From assembly GCA_900758165.1 (NCBI GenBank), contig CAAEQN010000114.1:1-64000 (forward strand): 64,000 bases of DNA, in the 5' to 3' direction. Source of the stretch: Clostridia bacterium. GTDB taxonomy: Bacteria; Bacillota; Clostridia; TANB77; CAG-508. The notes beneath the pieces are model-generated. The model was given only the letters and a program-made list of their open reading frames with translations, did no database searches and was not told the origin of the DNA. Positions 46,229-55,963 of the stretch are shown piece after piece. Numbering within the stretch: position 1 is the stretch's first letter; each line of letters begins with the position of its first letter. Position numbers and translations under genes: made by a program.

Positions 46229-47803
46229 ATGAATATATTTTCAAAGTTTAATTCTAATGAATACAATAATGAGTTAGAACAAATATTGGAAAATAAAGAG
46301 TTTGATGAAACTGTAAAAAACTTATTACTTAACATGTTATATAAATTAGAGAGTGGATATAGAGACTATGAAAAAGTAAAACCAAATGCAGTTTCTAAAG
46401 AACAATTTATGCAAAAAATATTATATATTGTAAAAGAAGAATGTGAAAAAATACAAATAGTTACACCAAAAACGCAGGAAAGTAAGCCTTTAGAACAATC
46501 AAATAGCATAAGCCAAATAGATGCTGATAAAGGCTCTATTTTGGTATATGCAAATGAAAAAGATTTACTTTATTCATTAATTAAAATGGATGAATCAAAA
46601 AAATTTATAAACCGAAATAAAGATGAAAAAGATAGTTATTATGGAAAAGCAATAAAAGAATTTTTAATTACAAGTAGATGTATAAATGATACAGAAACAA
46701 TAAGAGATTTTGATGGTTGGTCCTGGAACAGTGGGTTAAAAGAACAAAAAGATATAGAATGTAATTTAATATTCCAAATTATGCTATTGCTAAATATAAA
46801 CTTAAATAAAATAATAATAAACTATGAGCAAAATTTGGAAAATGAAGATAATTTTTACAAACAATTATATATAAATATATTAACAATAATAGCAAATAAC
46901 AATATAGAAACAAAAAACGAAATAAATAAAGAATTAAGTAAAAAGAAAAATATGTTAGAAATAATGAATGACAAGAAAAAACTGTTAAACAAAATAACAC
47001 AAGATAAAAAACAAATAACAAATGAAATAAAACAAATTGATGAGTTATTAAATAATAAAGAAGAACTAAAAAGAGAATACACAAAAAGAAATTCAAAACT
47101 AGAAAACAAAGATAAAATATTTAGTGTGAGTCATTTATCAGATATATTAGAAAAAGAAAGAGAAGAAAAATTAGAAGAATTAAGAAGTAAAAATAAACTA
47201 CTAGAACCATTGGAATATATAAAAAGAAAATCAATATTAGAAAATGAAGTAGAAATACTACAACAGGTAGAAAAAAATCTGGAAGATAACAAACAAAAAA
47301 ATAATTCAATAATAAATTTGCAAGTAGAATTTTTAAAATGTTTTGAAAAACAAATTGAAAAAATAGAAGAAAGAATAGAACTAGAAAAAATATTATATGA
47401 ATTCAGATATTATTGCTTACTTCCGATATTTGAAAATAAAAATATAAAAGACATAAAAAAGCTAGAAGAATATATAAAAAATGTAATGAATGTAATAATA
47501 GATAATTGTATATATAAGCAAATAATAACAAATTATTCTAATAGTATTAGCCTATGTTATAATATTTTAAAGTATATTCTTACAAGTAAGATAATAGATC
47601 TAAATGAAGTATCTATTAAAATAATTAATACTAAAAAAGAAAAAACAGAAGAAGGAATTAATTACTATATAACAATAAAAATATATGATGACAAAGATGC
47701 AGAAGAAACATATAGTGAAGTTGTAAATAATTTAAATTTATTAAATGTGAAATTAAATAAAAAAATACCATTTTATATAAAAAACAGAACTAATTTTAAA
47801 TAA
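46229..47803 (+). CDS. coiled-coil protein of unknown function
   Basis: 524-residue cytoplasmic protein. The N-terminal 200 residues are globular with a conserved-looking FDGWSWNSGLKEQ segment (about 163-175). The central half (220-395) is nearly continuous coiled coil rich in Lys/Glu/Asn, and the last 130 residues return to an alpha/beta fold. No signal, membrane segment or nucleotide motif. It lies 81 bp after ftsK and 29 bp before the beta-CASP gene. I do not recognise the family. Confidence 0.8.
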   Translation: MNIFSKFNSNEYNNELEQILENKEFDETVKNLLLNMLYKLESGYRDYEKVKPNAVSKEQFMQKILYIVKEECEKIQIVTPKTQESKPLEQSNSISQIDADKGSILVYANEKDLLYSLIKMDESKKFINRNKDEKDSYYGKAIKEFLITSRCINDTETIRDFDGWSWNSGLKEQKDIECNLIFQIMLLLNINLNKIIINYEQNLENEDNFYKQLYINILTIIANNNIETKNEINKELSKKKNMLEIMNDKKKLLNKITQDKKQITNEIKQIDELLNNKEELKREYTKRNSKLENKDKIFSVSHLSDILEKEREEKLEELRSKNKLLEPLEYIKRKSILENEVEILQQVEKNLEDNKQKNNSIINLQVEFLKCFEKQIEKIEERIELEKILYEFRYYCLLPIFENKNIKDIKKLEEYIKNVMNVIIDNCIYKQIITNYSNSISLCYNILKYILTSKIIDLNEVSIKIINTKKEKTEEGINYYITIKIYDDKDAEETYSEVVNNLNLLNVKLNKKIPFYIKNRTNFK

Positions 47804-47832
47804 CCAATAAAAAAGAAAAGGAGAGAATATAA

Positions 47833-49485
47833 ATGAACATAACTTTTTTAGGAGCGGCTAAAACTGTAACAGGATCAAATTTTTTAGTAGAAGGTGCAGG
47901 AAAAAAATTTTTAGTAGATTGTGGAATGTATCAAGGAAAAATAAAAGACGAATTAGAAAATGAAGCTCCATTTTTGTATGATGTAAACGAAATAGACTTT
48001 ATGCTATTAACACATGCGCATATAGATCATTCTGGAAGAATACCAAAATTATATAACGAGGGATATAGAGGCCCAATATATGCAACAAAAGCAACATGTG
48101 ACTTATGCTCTATAATGTTACCTGATAGTGGACATATACAAGAACAAGAAAATGAATGGAAGAATAAAAAAAGAAAGAGAAAAGGGCAAAAAGAAATTCC
48201 ACCATTATATACAGCAGAAGATGCTACAAAATGTTTAGAAATATTTAAACCAATAAAATATGATGAAGTAATAGAAATAGATGAAAATATACATGTAAGA
48301 TTTAATGATGCAGGACACATGCTTGGTTCTAGTATAATAGAGGTATGGGTTAAAGAAGACGGAAAAGAAGTAAAAACAGTATTTTCGGGAGATATTGGAA
48401 ACAACAATATTCCTTTACTTTCAGAACCAACAATGATAGAAGATGCAGACTATTTAGTAATGGAATCTACTTATGGAGATAGGCTTCATGTAGATACAGA
48501 AAATAAAGCAGAACTATTTTTGGAAATAGTTTCCGAAACATTAGACAACGGTGGAACTGTTGTAATCCCATCATTTGCAGTAGGAAGAACACAAGAGATT
48601 TTATACGAATTAGACTTAATAAAAGAAGAAAAAAGTAAGGACGCTAAATTTAAAAAAGAATATGAAACACTAATGAGAGCTCCAGTATATGTAGATAGCC
48701 CGCTTGCAATATCTGCCACAGAAGTATTTAAAGAAAACGAAGACTTGTTTGATGATGAAGCAAAAGCAGTAATGGAAAGTGGAGATAATCCATTGGAATT
48801 TCCAGGATTGAAGTTTACAAGAACAGCAGAAGAATCTAAAGCATTAAATGAAAGCGATATTCCTTCAATAATAATATCTGCAAGTGGTATGTGTGAAGTT
48901 GGAAGAATAAAACATCATTTAAAACATAATATTTGGAATCCAAAAAGTACTATATTATTTGTAGGTTACCAAGCACCAGGAACTTTAGGAAGAATAATTG
49001 TAGATGGCGCAAAAAGAGTAAAAATATTTGGAGAAGAATTTAATGTTAATGCTAGAGTGGAATATTTAGAGGGATATTCAGGACACGCTGATCAACAATG
49101 GCTTTTAAATTTTGTATATTCATTTATAAAAAAACCAAAACATATCTTTTTAGTGCATGGAGAACCAAATGGTCAATTGGTATTAAAAGATAAAATTGTA
49201 GAAAGCACTAAAATTCCAGTAACAATACCAGGATATGGCGAAAAATATACATTAGATGAGAATTTGACAATGGAACAAAAATATAAAGATCCTATTGCTA
49301 ATAAATATTTAAGATTACAAGTCATAGATAGAATAGAAACTCTTCAAGAAGAAATAGAAGACATGAAAAATATTGTAAAAGAAGATATACTACAAAAAGA
49401 AAACAATGATACAGATATAGAGAAAATAAATGAAAAAGTAAAAGAATTAGAGAAAAAGATAGTAGACATTATAGAAAATAAGTAA
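47833..49485 (+). CDS. beta-CASP metallo-beta-lactamase fold ribonuclease/hydrolase
   Basis: 550-residue protein of the metallo-beta-lactamase/beta-CASP superfamily. Metal-binding motif 2 is LLTHAHIDHSGRIP (about residues 58-71), preceded by VDCGMYQG. Further metal ligands are in NDAGHMLGS and FSGDIG. The beta-CASP cap has VVIPSFAVGRTQEILYEL, ISASGMCEVGRIKHH and the closing GYSGHADQQWLL. A C-terminal coiled coil (about 490-550) is extra. Family members such as YsH1/TTHA0252 are RNA endo- or exonucleases. The AGGAG site and ATG are clear. Confidence 0.93.
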   Translation: MNITFLGAAKTVTGSNFLVEGAGKKFLVDCGMYQGKIKDELENEAPFLYDVNEIDFMLLTHAHIDHSGRIPKLYNEGYRGPIYATKATCDLCSIMLPDSGHIQEQENEWKNKKRKRKGQKEIPPLYTAEDATKCLEIFKPIKYDEVIEIDENIHVRFNDAGHMLGSSIIEVWVKEDGKEVKTVFSGDIGNNNIPLLSEPTMIEDADYLVMESTYGDRLHVDTENKAELFLEIVSETLDNGGTVVIPSFAVGRTQEILYELDLIKEEKSKDAKFKKEYETLMRAPVYVDSPLAISATEVFKENEDLFDDEAKAVMESGDNPLEFPGLKFTRTAEESKALNESDIPSIIISASGMCEVGRIKHHLKHNIWNPKSTILFVGYQAPGTLGRIIVDGAKRVKIFGEEFNVNARVEYLEGYSGHADQQWLLNFVYSFIKKPKHIFLVHGEPNGQLVLKDKIVESTKIPVTIPGYGEKYTLDENLTMEQKYKDPIANKYLRLQVIDRIETLQEEIEDMKNIVKEDILQKENNDTDIEKINEKVKELEKKIVDIIENK

Positions 49486-49532
49486 AGGTTTATAGATAAA
49501 GCCTAAAAAATCTAAATTTATACAAGGAGATT

Positions 49533-51530
49533 ATGGATAGAACCATAGAGAAAATAATGAATACCAAATTTTTTAATAATGCAATAATAGGAAATAAAAA
49601 TATAAAAGCAACTTTTAGTGATAAAGGAGAATTATTAAGAGCGTATTATCCCAATGTGGATTTTAACCAATTTATAGACTTCTTCCATACAGGTGTAAAA
49701 ATAAATGACTCTACAATTATATATTTACATGAAGATATAAATAACAAATATAACCAATATTATACAGAAAATACCAACATACTAAATACAGAAATAGAAA
49801 ATACATATTTTAATTTAAATATAAAACAAACAGATTTTATATCAATAAAAAATAATCTAATAATAAAAAAATATACATTTGCAAATAACAATAAAGTAAA
49901 TTTAAATATAAATTTTATTGCTTATTCTAAACTACTAACAAACCAAAACAATATGATATCAGGAAAAATAATAGATAATGGCATAATACAGTATAATCAT
50001 GATTTTGCTTTTTGCACATTTGCCAAACAAAAAATTTCTGGTCATAGACTCAACGATGTAGAAAATTACATAAGAGATGGAATTTTGACTGACAAAGATT
50101 ATATTGGTATGTCTGAAGCTTCGGCTGTAACCTACAATCTGGGAGAATTAAAGCCAGGAGATAAAGTGGAATTTTCATTATTTATATTTATAGAAAATAA
50201 TAACAATATAAAAAATATAGAAGAAATAGAAGATAAAATAACAGAGTTAGAAAAAATAGATGTAAATAAAGAATATTCTCAAGCTAAAAAATATTGGAAT
50301 GCATATTTACAAAAACATGATGGCTTAAAAATAAAAGAACACGAAAATATAATTAAAGATGAAAGAATAATAAAAATATATAATAGAACTATCTTATTAT
50401 TTCCATTGTTACAAAATGAAGAGACAGGAGGAGTATCTGCTGCATTAGAAATAGATGAACAAAGACAAAAGAGTGGAAGATATTCATATTGTTGGCCAAG
50501 AGATTCAGTGTTTGTAACAAAGGCATTTGATAAACTAAATATGGTAAAAGAAACAGAAAAGTTTTATGAGAATTTTTGCAAAAGAACACAAAGCAAAAAT
50601 GGAATGTGGGAACAAAGATTTTACACAGATTGCAGATTAGCTCCTTGTTGGGGATATCAAATAGATGAGACTGCAAGCGTAATATATGGAATATATGAAC
50701 ATTATAAAGAAGTAAAAAATGAAAAATTTATAATTAATAATTTAAAAATGTGCGAAAATGCATTACACTTTTTATTTAAATATTTAGAGAATATATTTAA
50801 TGAAAGCGAAATAGAAGAAGATATAGTAAAAAAAGAAATAGAACAAAAAACCAAAGAACTTGGGAAAGAACATGATAAGATATATAAACACTTAAGTTAC
50901 GATTTATGGGAAATGAACGAAGGAATCCATATATATTCTTTAGCAAGCATATATTCAGCAATGGAAGCAATGCTTAAAATATATGAAATATCAAAGAAAA
51001 AATATGAGAATAATAGATTAAGATTAGAACAGATTTCTAAAAATGAAGCAAAAATAAAGAAAGAAATAAACAATATAAAAAAATATATAGAAAATAACTT
51101 ATACGATGAAAACACAAAAATATTAAAAAGAAACGTTCAAGACAATAAAATGGATATAAGCATAATGGGAACAGTATATCCTTTCAATCTATTTTCTCCA
51201 AAGGAAAAGAAAATATTAAATACAGTAGAAAAGATAAATTTAACACTTCGTACTTATACGGGCGGATATTTGAGATTTGAACAAGATAATTATATGGAAG
51301 GACAAAACCCATGGCCAATATCAACTTTATGGATGGCATTATATTATATAAAGGCTGGAAACAGAAAAAAAGCAACAGAGTGTTTAGAATTTGTGACAAA
51401 AAGTGCAACAAATTTAGGATTTTTAGCTGAACAAGTTGATAATAGTTCTATGAAACCAAGTTGGGTAATTGGGTTAGGATGGTCACATGCAATGTATATA
51501 ATAACATTAGCAGAAATCTTGAAAAAATAA
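49533..51530 (+). CDS. glycoside hydrolase family 15 (glucoamylase-like)
   Basis: 665-residue cytoplasmic GH15 protein. An N-terminal beta-sandwich (about 1-260) precedes the (alpha/alpha)6 barrel. Substrate-site motifs are GRYSYCWPRDSVFV (about 312-325) and WGYQIDETASVIYGIYEHY, the latter with the general acid Glu. The second catalytic Glu is expected in GFLAEQVD near residue 632. No signal peptide, so it probably acts on internal alpha-glucans such as glycogen or maltodextrin. No other glycogen gene is close. Confidence 0.9.
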   Translation: MDRTIEKIMNTKFFNNAIIGNKNIKATFSDKGELLRAYYPNVDFNQFIDFFHTGVKINDSTIIYLHEDINNKYNQYYTENTNILNTEIENTYFNLNIKQTDFISIKNNLIIKKYTFANNNKVNLNINFIAYSKLLTNQNNMISGKIIDNGIIQYNHDFAFCTFAKQKISGHRLNDVENYIRDGILTDKDYIGMSEASAVTYNLGELKPGDKVEFSLFIFIENNNNIKNIEEIEDKITELEKIDVNKEYSQAKKYWNAYLQKHDGLKIKEHENIIKDERIIKIYNRTILLFPLLQNEETGGVSAALEIDEQRQKSGRYSYCWPRDSVFVTKAFDKLNMVKETEKFYENFCKRTQSKNGMWEQRFYTDCRLAPCWGYQIDETASVIYGIYEHYKEVKNEKFIINNLKMCENALHFLFKYLENIFNESEIEEDIVKKEIEQKTKELGKEHDKIYKHLSYDLWEMNEGIHIYSLASIYSAMEAMLKIYEISKKKYENNRLRLEQISKNEAKIKKEINNIKKYIENNLYDENTKILKRNVQDNKMDISIMGTVYPFNLFSPKEKKILNTVEKINLTLRTYTGGYLRFEQDNYMEGQNPWPISTLWMALYYIKAGNRKKATECLEFVTKSATNLGFLAEQVDNSSMKPSWVIGLGWSHAMYIITLAEILKK

Positions 51531-51592
51531 AACCAAAATGCTATAATAAAATACAGATATCAAAAATGAATATACACAAGGAGGAAATAAAT

Positions 51593-51706
51593 ATGGCAAA
51601 GAAACATGATGCAGGAAGAATTTTTGTTAAAATAATGGCAGCTATTTTAGCTGTACTAATGGTAGTTGCAGTAGCAGCAACATTTATATATTACATAATA
51701 CATTAA
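51593..51706 (+). CDS. 37-residue single-pass membrane protein
   Basis: A 37-codon gene (MAKKHDAGRIFVKIM at its start) with a strong AAGGAGG site. Basic N-terminus and one membrane helix (residues about 13-35) ending in YYIIH. A longer in-frame reading to the left exists but lacks a ribosome site and overlaps the GH15 gene, so this start is preferred. It lies 40 bp before cdaA and could be a small regulator of it or a Prli42/DUF4044-like membrane anchor; the family is not certain. Confidence 0.7.
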   Translation: MAKKHDAGRIFVKIMAAILAVLMVVAVAATFIYYIIH

Positions 51707-51746
51707 AATGAAAAAATAGTTTATATCTAAAAGGAATGAAATAAAA

Positions 51747-52724
51747 ATGAAAGAAAATTTTATATACAATATTGCAACAACATTAACAAATGAGATTTCA
51801 GATTATATTAAATTATTACAGCAATATCCAATAAAATTAGTATCTCTAATTTTAGATTTAGCAATTGTTATATTTATAATAGTAAAAATATTTAAATTAG
51901 CAAAAGATTCTAGAGCCATACAATTAATAAAAGGTATAATATTCTTTATTTTAATAACTTGGATAAGTGGAATATTAAATTTAAAAATTATACATTCTAT
52001 ATTAACTGCATTCTTACCTTCAGGGGTAATTGCATTAGTTGTAATATTCCAACCAGAAATAAGAAGAGCTTTAGAACAATTAGGAACTAATAAATTTACT
52101 CACTTTTTTGGAATAGAAAGAAATATAGAAACAAAAACCAGAGAAGATATATATAAAATTGTAATAGCTGTAGAAGAAATGGCAAAAAGAAAAGTAGGAG
52201 CACTAATAGTTATACAAAGAGATATTAGTTTAAGTGATATTATATCAACTGGTATAGAAATGAATTCAGAAATATCACCTCAAATATTAGTAAATATATT
52301 TACTCCAAATACACCATTACATGATGGAGCTGTAATAATTAAAAATAATAAGATTTCAGCAGCGGCTTGTATATTGCCACTTGCCAGTAACAAGTACATT
52401 TCTAAAGATTTAGGAACAAGACACAGAGCAGCTGTAGGAGTATCAAAAGAATCAGATGCAATAGCTATAGTAGTATCTGAAGAATCTGGAAAAGTATCTA
52501 TAGCAAAAGATGGAACATTAATTGCAGATGTAAAAGAAGAAGCTTTAAAGAAAATATTAATAAAAAATATAATTACAAATAGACTAGATAATAACAAAAA
52601 AGACAAATTTAAAGGCTTAGACAAAATAAAAAAATTAAAAGATAGCAAGAAAGAAAAAAGTGAAAAGAAAAATAATGAAGAAAATGCAGAAGTAAAAAAA
52701 GAAAACACAATTAAAAAAAGCTAA
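51747..52724 (+). CDS. cdaA: diadenylate cyclase CdaA (DisA/DAC family)
   Basis: 325-residue c-di-AMP synthase. Three N-terminal membrane segments (about 28-50, 58-78, 82-102) precede the DAC domain with the catalytic DGA motif in LHDGAVII (193-195) and RHR in GTRHRAAVG (225-227). Two ATP are condensed into c-di-AMP, which controls potassium and osmolyte transport and wall homeostasis. The last 45 residues form a Lys/Glu-rich tail. cdaR (ybbR) and glmM, the usual neighbours, are absent; truA follows. Confidence 0.96.
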   Translation: MKENFIYNIATTLTNEISDYIKLLQQYPIKLVSLILDLAIVIFIIVKIFKLAKDSRAIQLIKGIIFFILITWISGILNLKIIHSILTAFLPSGVIALVVIFQPEIRRALEQLGTNKFTHFFGIERNIETKTREDIYKIVIAVEEMAKRKVGALIVIQRDISLSDIISTGIEMNSEISPQILVNIFTPNTPLHDGAVIIKNNKISAAACILPLASNKYISKDLGTRHRAAVGVSKESDAIAIVVSEESGKVSIAKDGTLIADVKEEALKKILIKNIITNRLDNNKKDKFKGLDKIKKLKDSKKEKSEKKNNEENAEVKKENTIKKS

Positions 52725-52738
52725 TAAAAAATAAAAAA

Positions 52739-52780
52739 CATCAGACTATTATGCAAAAGCATTATTAGTCTGATTATTTT
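52739..52780. terminator. terminator after cdaA
   Basis: A 9-bp perfect stem (52740-52748 with 52766-52774) is extended inward by a 4-5-bp part around the AAAA loop and followed by TATTTTAAG. Confidence 0.75.
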
Positions 52781-52811
52781 AAGAAATAATCCTAAAAGGG
52801 GAAAAAATAAA

Positions 52812-53549
52812 ATGAGAAATATTAAACTTACTATAGAATATGATGGAAAATGCTATAATGGTTGGCAAAAACAGCCTAATAAATTAAATATTCAAGGCGA
52901 AATAGAAAAGGCAATATATAATATAACAAAAGAAAAAGTTGCTTTAATTGGCTCAGGAAGAACAGATGCGGGAGTACATGCTTTAGGGCAAGTTGCTAAT
53001 TTTAAAACAGATTCTCAAATTCCCATAGAAAAATTAGCAATAGCTATAAACTCACAACTTAAAAATAGTATTGTTATAAAAAATGCAGAAGAAGTTAACG
53101 AAAGGTTTCATAGTAGATATAATGCAAAACAAAAAACATATAGATATATAATAAACAATTCTAAAACTGGAAGTGCAATATATAGAAATTTAGAGTATTG
53201 TTTTCCAATAAAATTAGATGTAGAGAAGATGAAAAAAGCAGCAAAATACTTTGAAGGAGAACATGATTTTAAAGCATTTAAATCTAGTGGAACAAGTTCA
53301 AAAAATAGTGTAAGAACAATATATAAAGCTGAAGTAAAACAAGATAAAGAAAGAATAATAATAGAGCTTACAGGAAATGGCTTCTTATACAACATGGTTA
53401 GGATAATATCAGGAACCTTATTAGATGTAGGATTAGGAAAAATTCTACCAGAAGAAATTCTAAATATAATAGAAGAAAAGAACAGACAAAAAGCAGGCAA
53501 AACTTTACCACCACATGGACTATATTTAGTGGCAGTAGAATATAAATAA
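52812..53549 (+). CDS. truA: tRNA pseudouridine(38-40) synthase TruA
   Basis: 245-residue pseudouridine synthase with the catalytic Asp in GSGRTDAGVHALGQVANF (about 47-64) and GNGFLYNMVRIISGTLLDVG (about 191-210). It modifies U38-U40 in the anticodon arm of tRNAs. Length is typical and the start is clear after an AAAAGGGG site. In many Clostridia truA sits in the ribosomal-protein/ecf cluster; here it follows cdaA. Confidence 0.95.
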   Translation: MRNIKLTIEYDGKCYNGWQKQPNKLNIQGEIEKAIYNITKEKVALIGSGRTDAGVHALGQVANFKTDSQIPIEKLAIAINSQLKNSIVIKNAEEVNERFHSRYNAKQKTYRYIINNSKTGSAIYRNLEYCFPIKLDVEKMKKAAKYFEGEHDFKAFKSSGTSSKNSVRTIYKAEVKQDKERIIIELTGNGFLYNMVRIISGTLLDVGLGKILPEEILNIIEEKNRQKAGKTLPPHGLYLVAVEYK

Positions 53550-53680
53550 AAATTATTAAGTAAAAATTAACAATCAATAAAATATTAGTTCACGTTTTTA
53601 ATAATAACTCCATATTATATATAAAAAGCATGATGATATAAAATATTATCATAAAATAAAAGTATAGAAGGAGAAGAAAT

Positions 53681-54106
53681 ATGGATTTATTATTATTTTT
53701 TGCATTGCCTGTGGCAACTATTATATTAGCAGTAGTTCTTCAAAAAATACTTAAATGTCCGATATTAGTAGCAGCTACGTTTTTTGCAATATTTTTAATT
53801 GTAGCGTTTGCAACATTTGACGCAACCTTTCTTATTTTTGCTATAATATATACTTTGTTAGCATTTATAACAGCTGTAATAACTAAATTTATATGTGAAA
53901 CATTTGGAAGAAATGGCATATTTATTAGAAATATAAATGCAAATAACATAAATACAAATACATTAAGTGCAAATGAAATTATAAACAATGATGATGATGA
54001 TGACGATAATGACAATGATAATAATAACAATAATGGAGGATGCAATAGCTGTATTTGTAATAATAGAAGATATGGACAATATAATAGATGCTATTATAGA
54101 AGATAG
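53681..54106 (+). CDS. small membrane protein with Asn/Asp-rich, Cys-containing tail
   Basis: 141-residue protein with two membrane segments (about 4-20 and 28-68, the latter probably two helices). The C-terminal 50 residues are strikingly low in complexity: Asn/Ile/Thr repeats, a run of Asp, a run of Asn, then GGCNSCICNNRRYGQYNRC. Four Cys in this tail could bind metal or crosslink. The DNA for the tail (53988-54036) is a GAT/AAT trinucleotide repeat that could slip in frame. Strong GGAG site. It is single and followed by a terminator. Family not recognised. Confidence 0.75.
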   Translation: MDLLLFFALPVATIILAVVLQKILKCPILVAATFFAIFLIVAFATFDATFLIFAIIYTLLAFITAVITKFICETFGRNGIFIRNINANNINTNTLSANEIINNDDDDDDNDNDNNNNNGGCNSCICNNRRYGQYNRCYYRR

Positions 54107-54132
54107 GATTAAAATTTAGAATATATTAGCAA

Positions 54133-54168
54133 AGAAGATACCTGATTTTAAGGTGTCTTCTATTTTAT
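54133..54168. terminator. terminator before the Tad-like operon
   Basis: An 11-bp stem with one G-U pair (54133-54143 with 54151-54161) and a 7-nt loop is followed by ATTTTAT. It isolates the pilus-like operon from upstream genes. Confidence 0.75.
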
Positions 54169-54241
54169 ATTGTATATGCATATATAATATTACAAAAATA
54201 TTACAGAAAGATTAAACTTAAGTTACAAGAGATTAAAAATA

Positions 54242-54270
54242 TTGTTTTTGATAATAATTTGTTGTACAAT
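54242..54270 (+). promoter_or_regulatory. candidate promoter of the Tad-like operon
   Basis: TTGTTT (54242-54247) and TACAAT (54265-54270) are 17 bp apart. The -35 is weak. Start codon is 51 bp downstream. No better pair was found in the 150-bp leader. Confidence 0.35.
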
Positions 54271-54320
54271 AAAATAAGTAATATATTTTGTCAAATTATT
54301 GACATATAGGAGGAAAAGAT

Positions 54321-55229
54321 ATGGCTACAAATCCAATGCAAAAAAAGACAAGAAGTTCATTTATTTTAGGAGTACTTATAACATTTTTAATTATGGCTGT
54401 TATAGTAGGACTTCTATTATATCAATTAAAGAAAATGAAAGATGAAGAAGATGCAAGAAAAGCACAACAAGTAATAGCGTATGCTTTAAATACTGACGTA
54501 AAATCAGGAGACTTAATAGATGCAAGCAAATTAGCAAAAATAGCAACAGATAAAAGTGCTGCACCACAAAATGCAGTTAATCAAGCATCATTATCAGAGA
54601 AAACTATAGCAAAAATAGACTTATCTAAAGGAACTATAATTACAAATTCTATGATAACAGAAGCTGATAATCCACTTACAAATGATTTAAGATTACAAGA
54701 ATATAATATGTTAAAATTATCTAGCCAAATAGCATCGGATGATTATATTGATATCAGATTAAGAATGCCTTCAGGATTAGATTATATTGTAGTGTCTAAA
54801 AAGAAAGTAGAAATTCCTATAATAGAAGGTGTTGAATCTGAAAATACAATATGGATTAATTTATCAGAAGATGAAACTTTAGCAATGAGTAATGCAATAG
54901 TAGAAGCATATAAAGTTGAAGGAGCAGTTTTATACACAGCAAAATATGTAGAGCCAGGAACACAAGAGAAAGCAACACCAACTTATGTGCCAAGTGCAGA
55001 AGTTGTTAATTTAATAACACAAAATCCAAATGTTGTTCAAGAAGCAAAAACAGCAATGTATAATAGATATCAATCATATACTTCAATAAGAAATAATATA
55101 AATGCAGAAGCTTCGGCATTATCTTCTGATGAAATAAGAAACAAAATAAATACAGGAGTACAAAAAGAAATAACTACATCACAAGAACAAAGAAAATCTT
55201 ATTTAGACAGTTTAGCATCAGGTAATTAA
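54321..55229 (+). CDS. CpaB/RcpC-like SAF-domain pilus assembly protein
   Basis: 302-residue protein with one N-terminal membrane segment (about 14-34) and an extracytoplasmic SAF-type domain (about 45-115) with the familiar ALNTDVKSGDLIDASKL and LSKGTIITNSMITE segments. In Tad and flagellar systems such domains (CpaB/FlgA) act at the periplasmic face or bind peptidoglycan. Here, in a Gram-positive, it should span the outer face of the membrane. The C-terminal 80 residues are helical and Gln/Ser-rich. First gene of the operon, with an AGGAGG site. Confidence 0.85.
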   Translation: MATNPMQKKTRSSFILGVLITFLIMAVIVGLLLYQLKKMKDEEDARKAQQVIAYALNTDVKSGDLIDASKLAKIATDKSAAPQNAVNQASLSEKTIAKIDLSKGTIITNSMITEADNPLTNDLRLQEYNMLKLSSQIASDDYIDIRLRMPSGLDYIVVSKKKVEIPIIEGVESENTIWINLSEDETLAMSNAIVEAYKVEGAVLYTAKYVEPGTQEKATPTYVPSAEVVNLITQNPNVVQEAKTAMYNRYQSYTSIRNNINAEASALSSDEIRNKINTGVQKEITTSQEQRKSYLDSLASGN

Positions 55230-55263
55230 AAAGCGTAGATGCAGTTTGGGCTAGGAGGAGAAT

Positions 55264-55962
55264 ATGGAAAGGATTGGCTTTATTGGAGCTTTTGACAAAA
55301 CAGATCTTATATTATATGTTTCCAGAATTTTAGTGGAAATGGATAAAAAAGTATTAGTAATAGATTCAACAGTAAATCAAAAAGCTAAATATGTTGTTCC
55401 AACAATTAGCCCTACTGTATCTTACGTAACAGATTTTGAAGGAATAGATGTAGCGGTAGGGTTTACAGATTATAATGGAATAAAAAGATATTTAGGAATG
55501 CCAGAATCGGCAGCACTAAATTATGATTATGTTTTATTAGATATGGATAACCCTGAATTATTAGAAAACTTTGATTTATATGGAACTACAAAAAAATATT
55601 TTGTAACTTCTGCAGATTTATTTTCCCTAAAAAAAGGACTTGAAATATTAAGTGGAATAAGACAACCTGTGGAGTTGACAAAAATATATTTTTCTAACAC
55701 AATGTCACAAGAAGAGGATGATTATTTAAATTTTTTATCATTAGGATATAAAATAAAATGGAATGATGAAAAAATATATTTTCCACTTCAAACAAGTGAT
55801 CAAGATATAATAATAGAAAATCAAAGACTATCAAAAATAAAAGTTAGGGATTTAAGTTCAGAATATAAAGAAACATTAATGTTTTTAGCACAAGAGATAG
55901 ATCGTAATGACAATACACTTTCGATAAAAAAGGCATTTAAGCAATTAGAAAAAGGAGTATAA
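55264..55962 (+). CDS. TadZ/MinD-like protein with degenerate P-loop
   Basis: 232-residue protein with a MinD/ParA-like start (MERIGFIGAFDKTDLILYVS) and VLVIDSTV at about 31-38. The classical KGGxGKT loop is replaced by GAFDKTD, lacking the Gly-rich turn. YDYVLLDMDNPELL corresponds to the Walker B strand. TadZ proteins localise Tad pili to a cell site; an ATPase-poor version would act as a scaffold. It is 1 bp from the next MinD-like gene, so the two are probably partners. Confidence 0.65.
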   Translation: MERIGFIGAFDKTDLILYVSRILVEMDKKVLVIDSTVNQKAKYVVPTISPTVSYVTDFEGIDVAVGFTDYNGIKRYLGMPESAALNYDYVLLDMDNPELLENFDLYGTTKKYFVTSADLFSLKKGLEILSGIRQPVELTKIYFSNTMSQEEDDYLNFLSLGYKIKWNDEKIYFPLQTSDQDIIIENQRLSKIKVRDLSSEYKETLMFLAQEIDRNDNTLSIKKAFKQLEKGV

Positions 55963-55963
55963 A

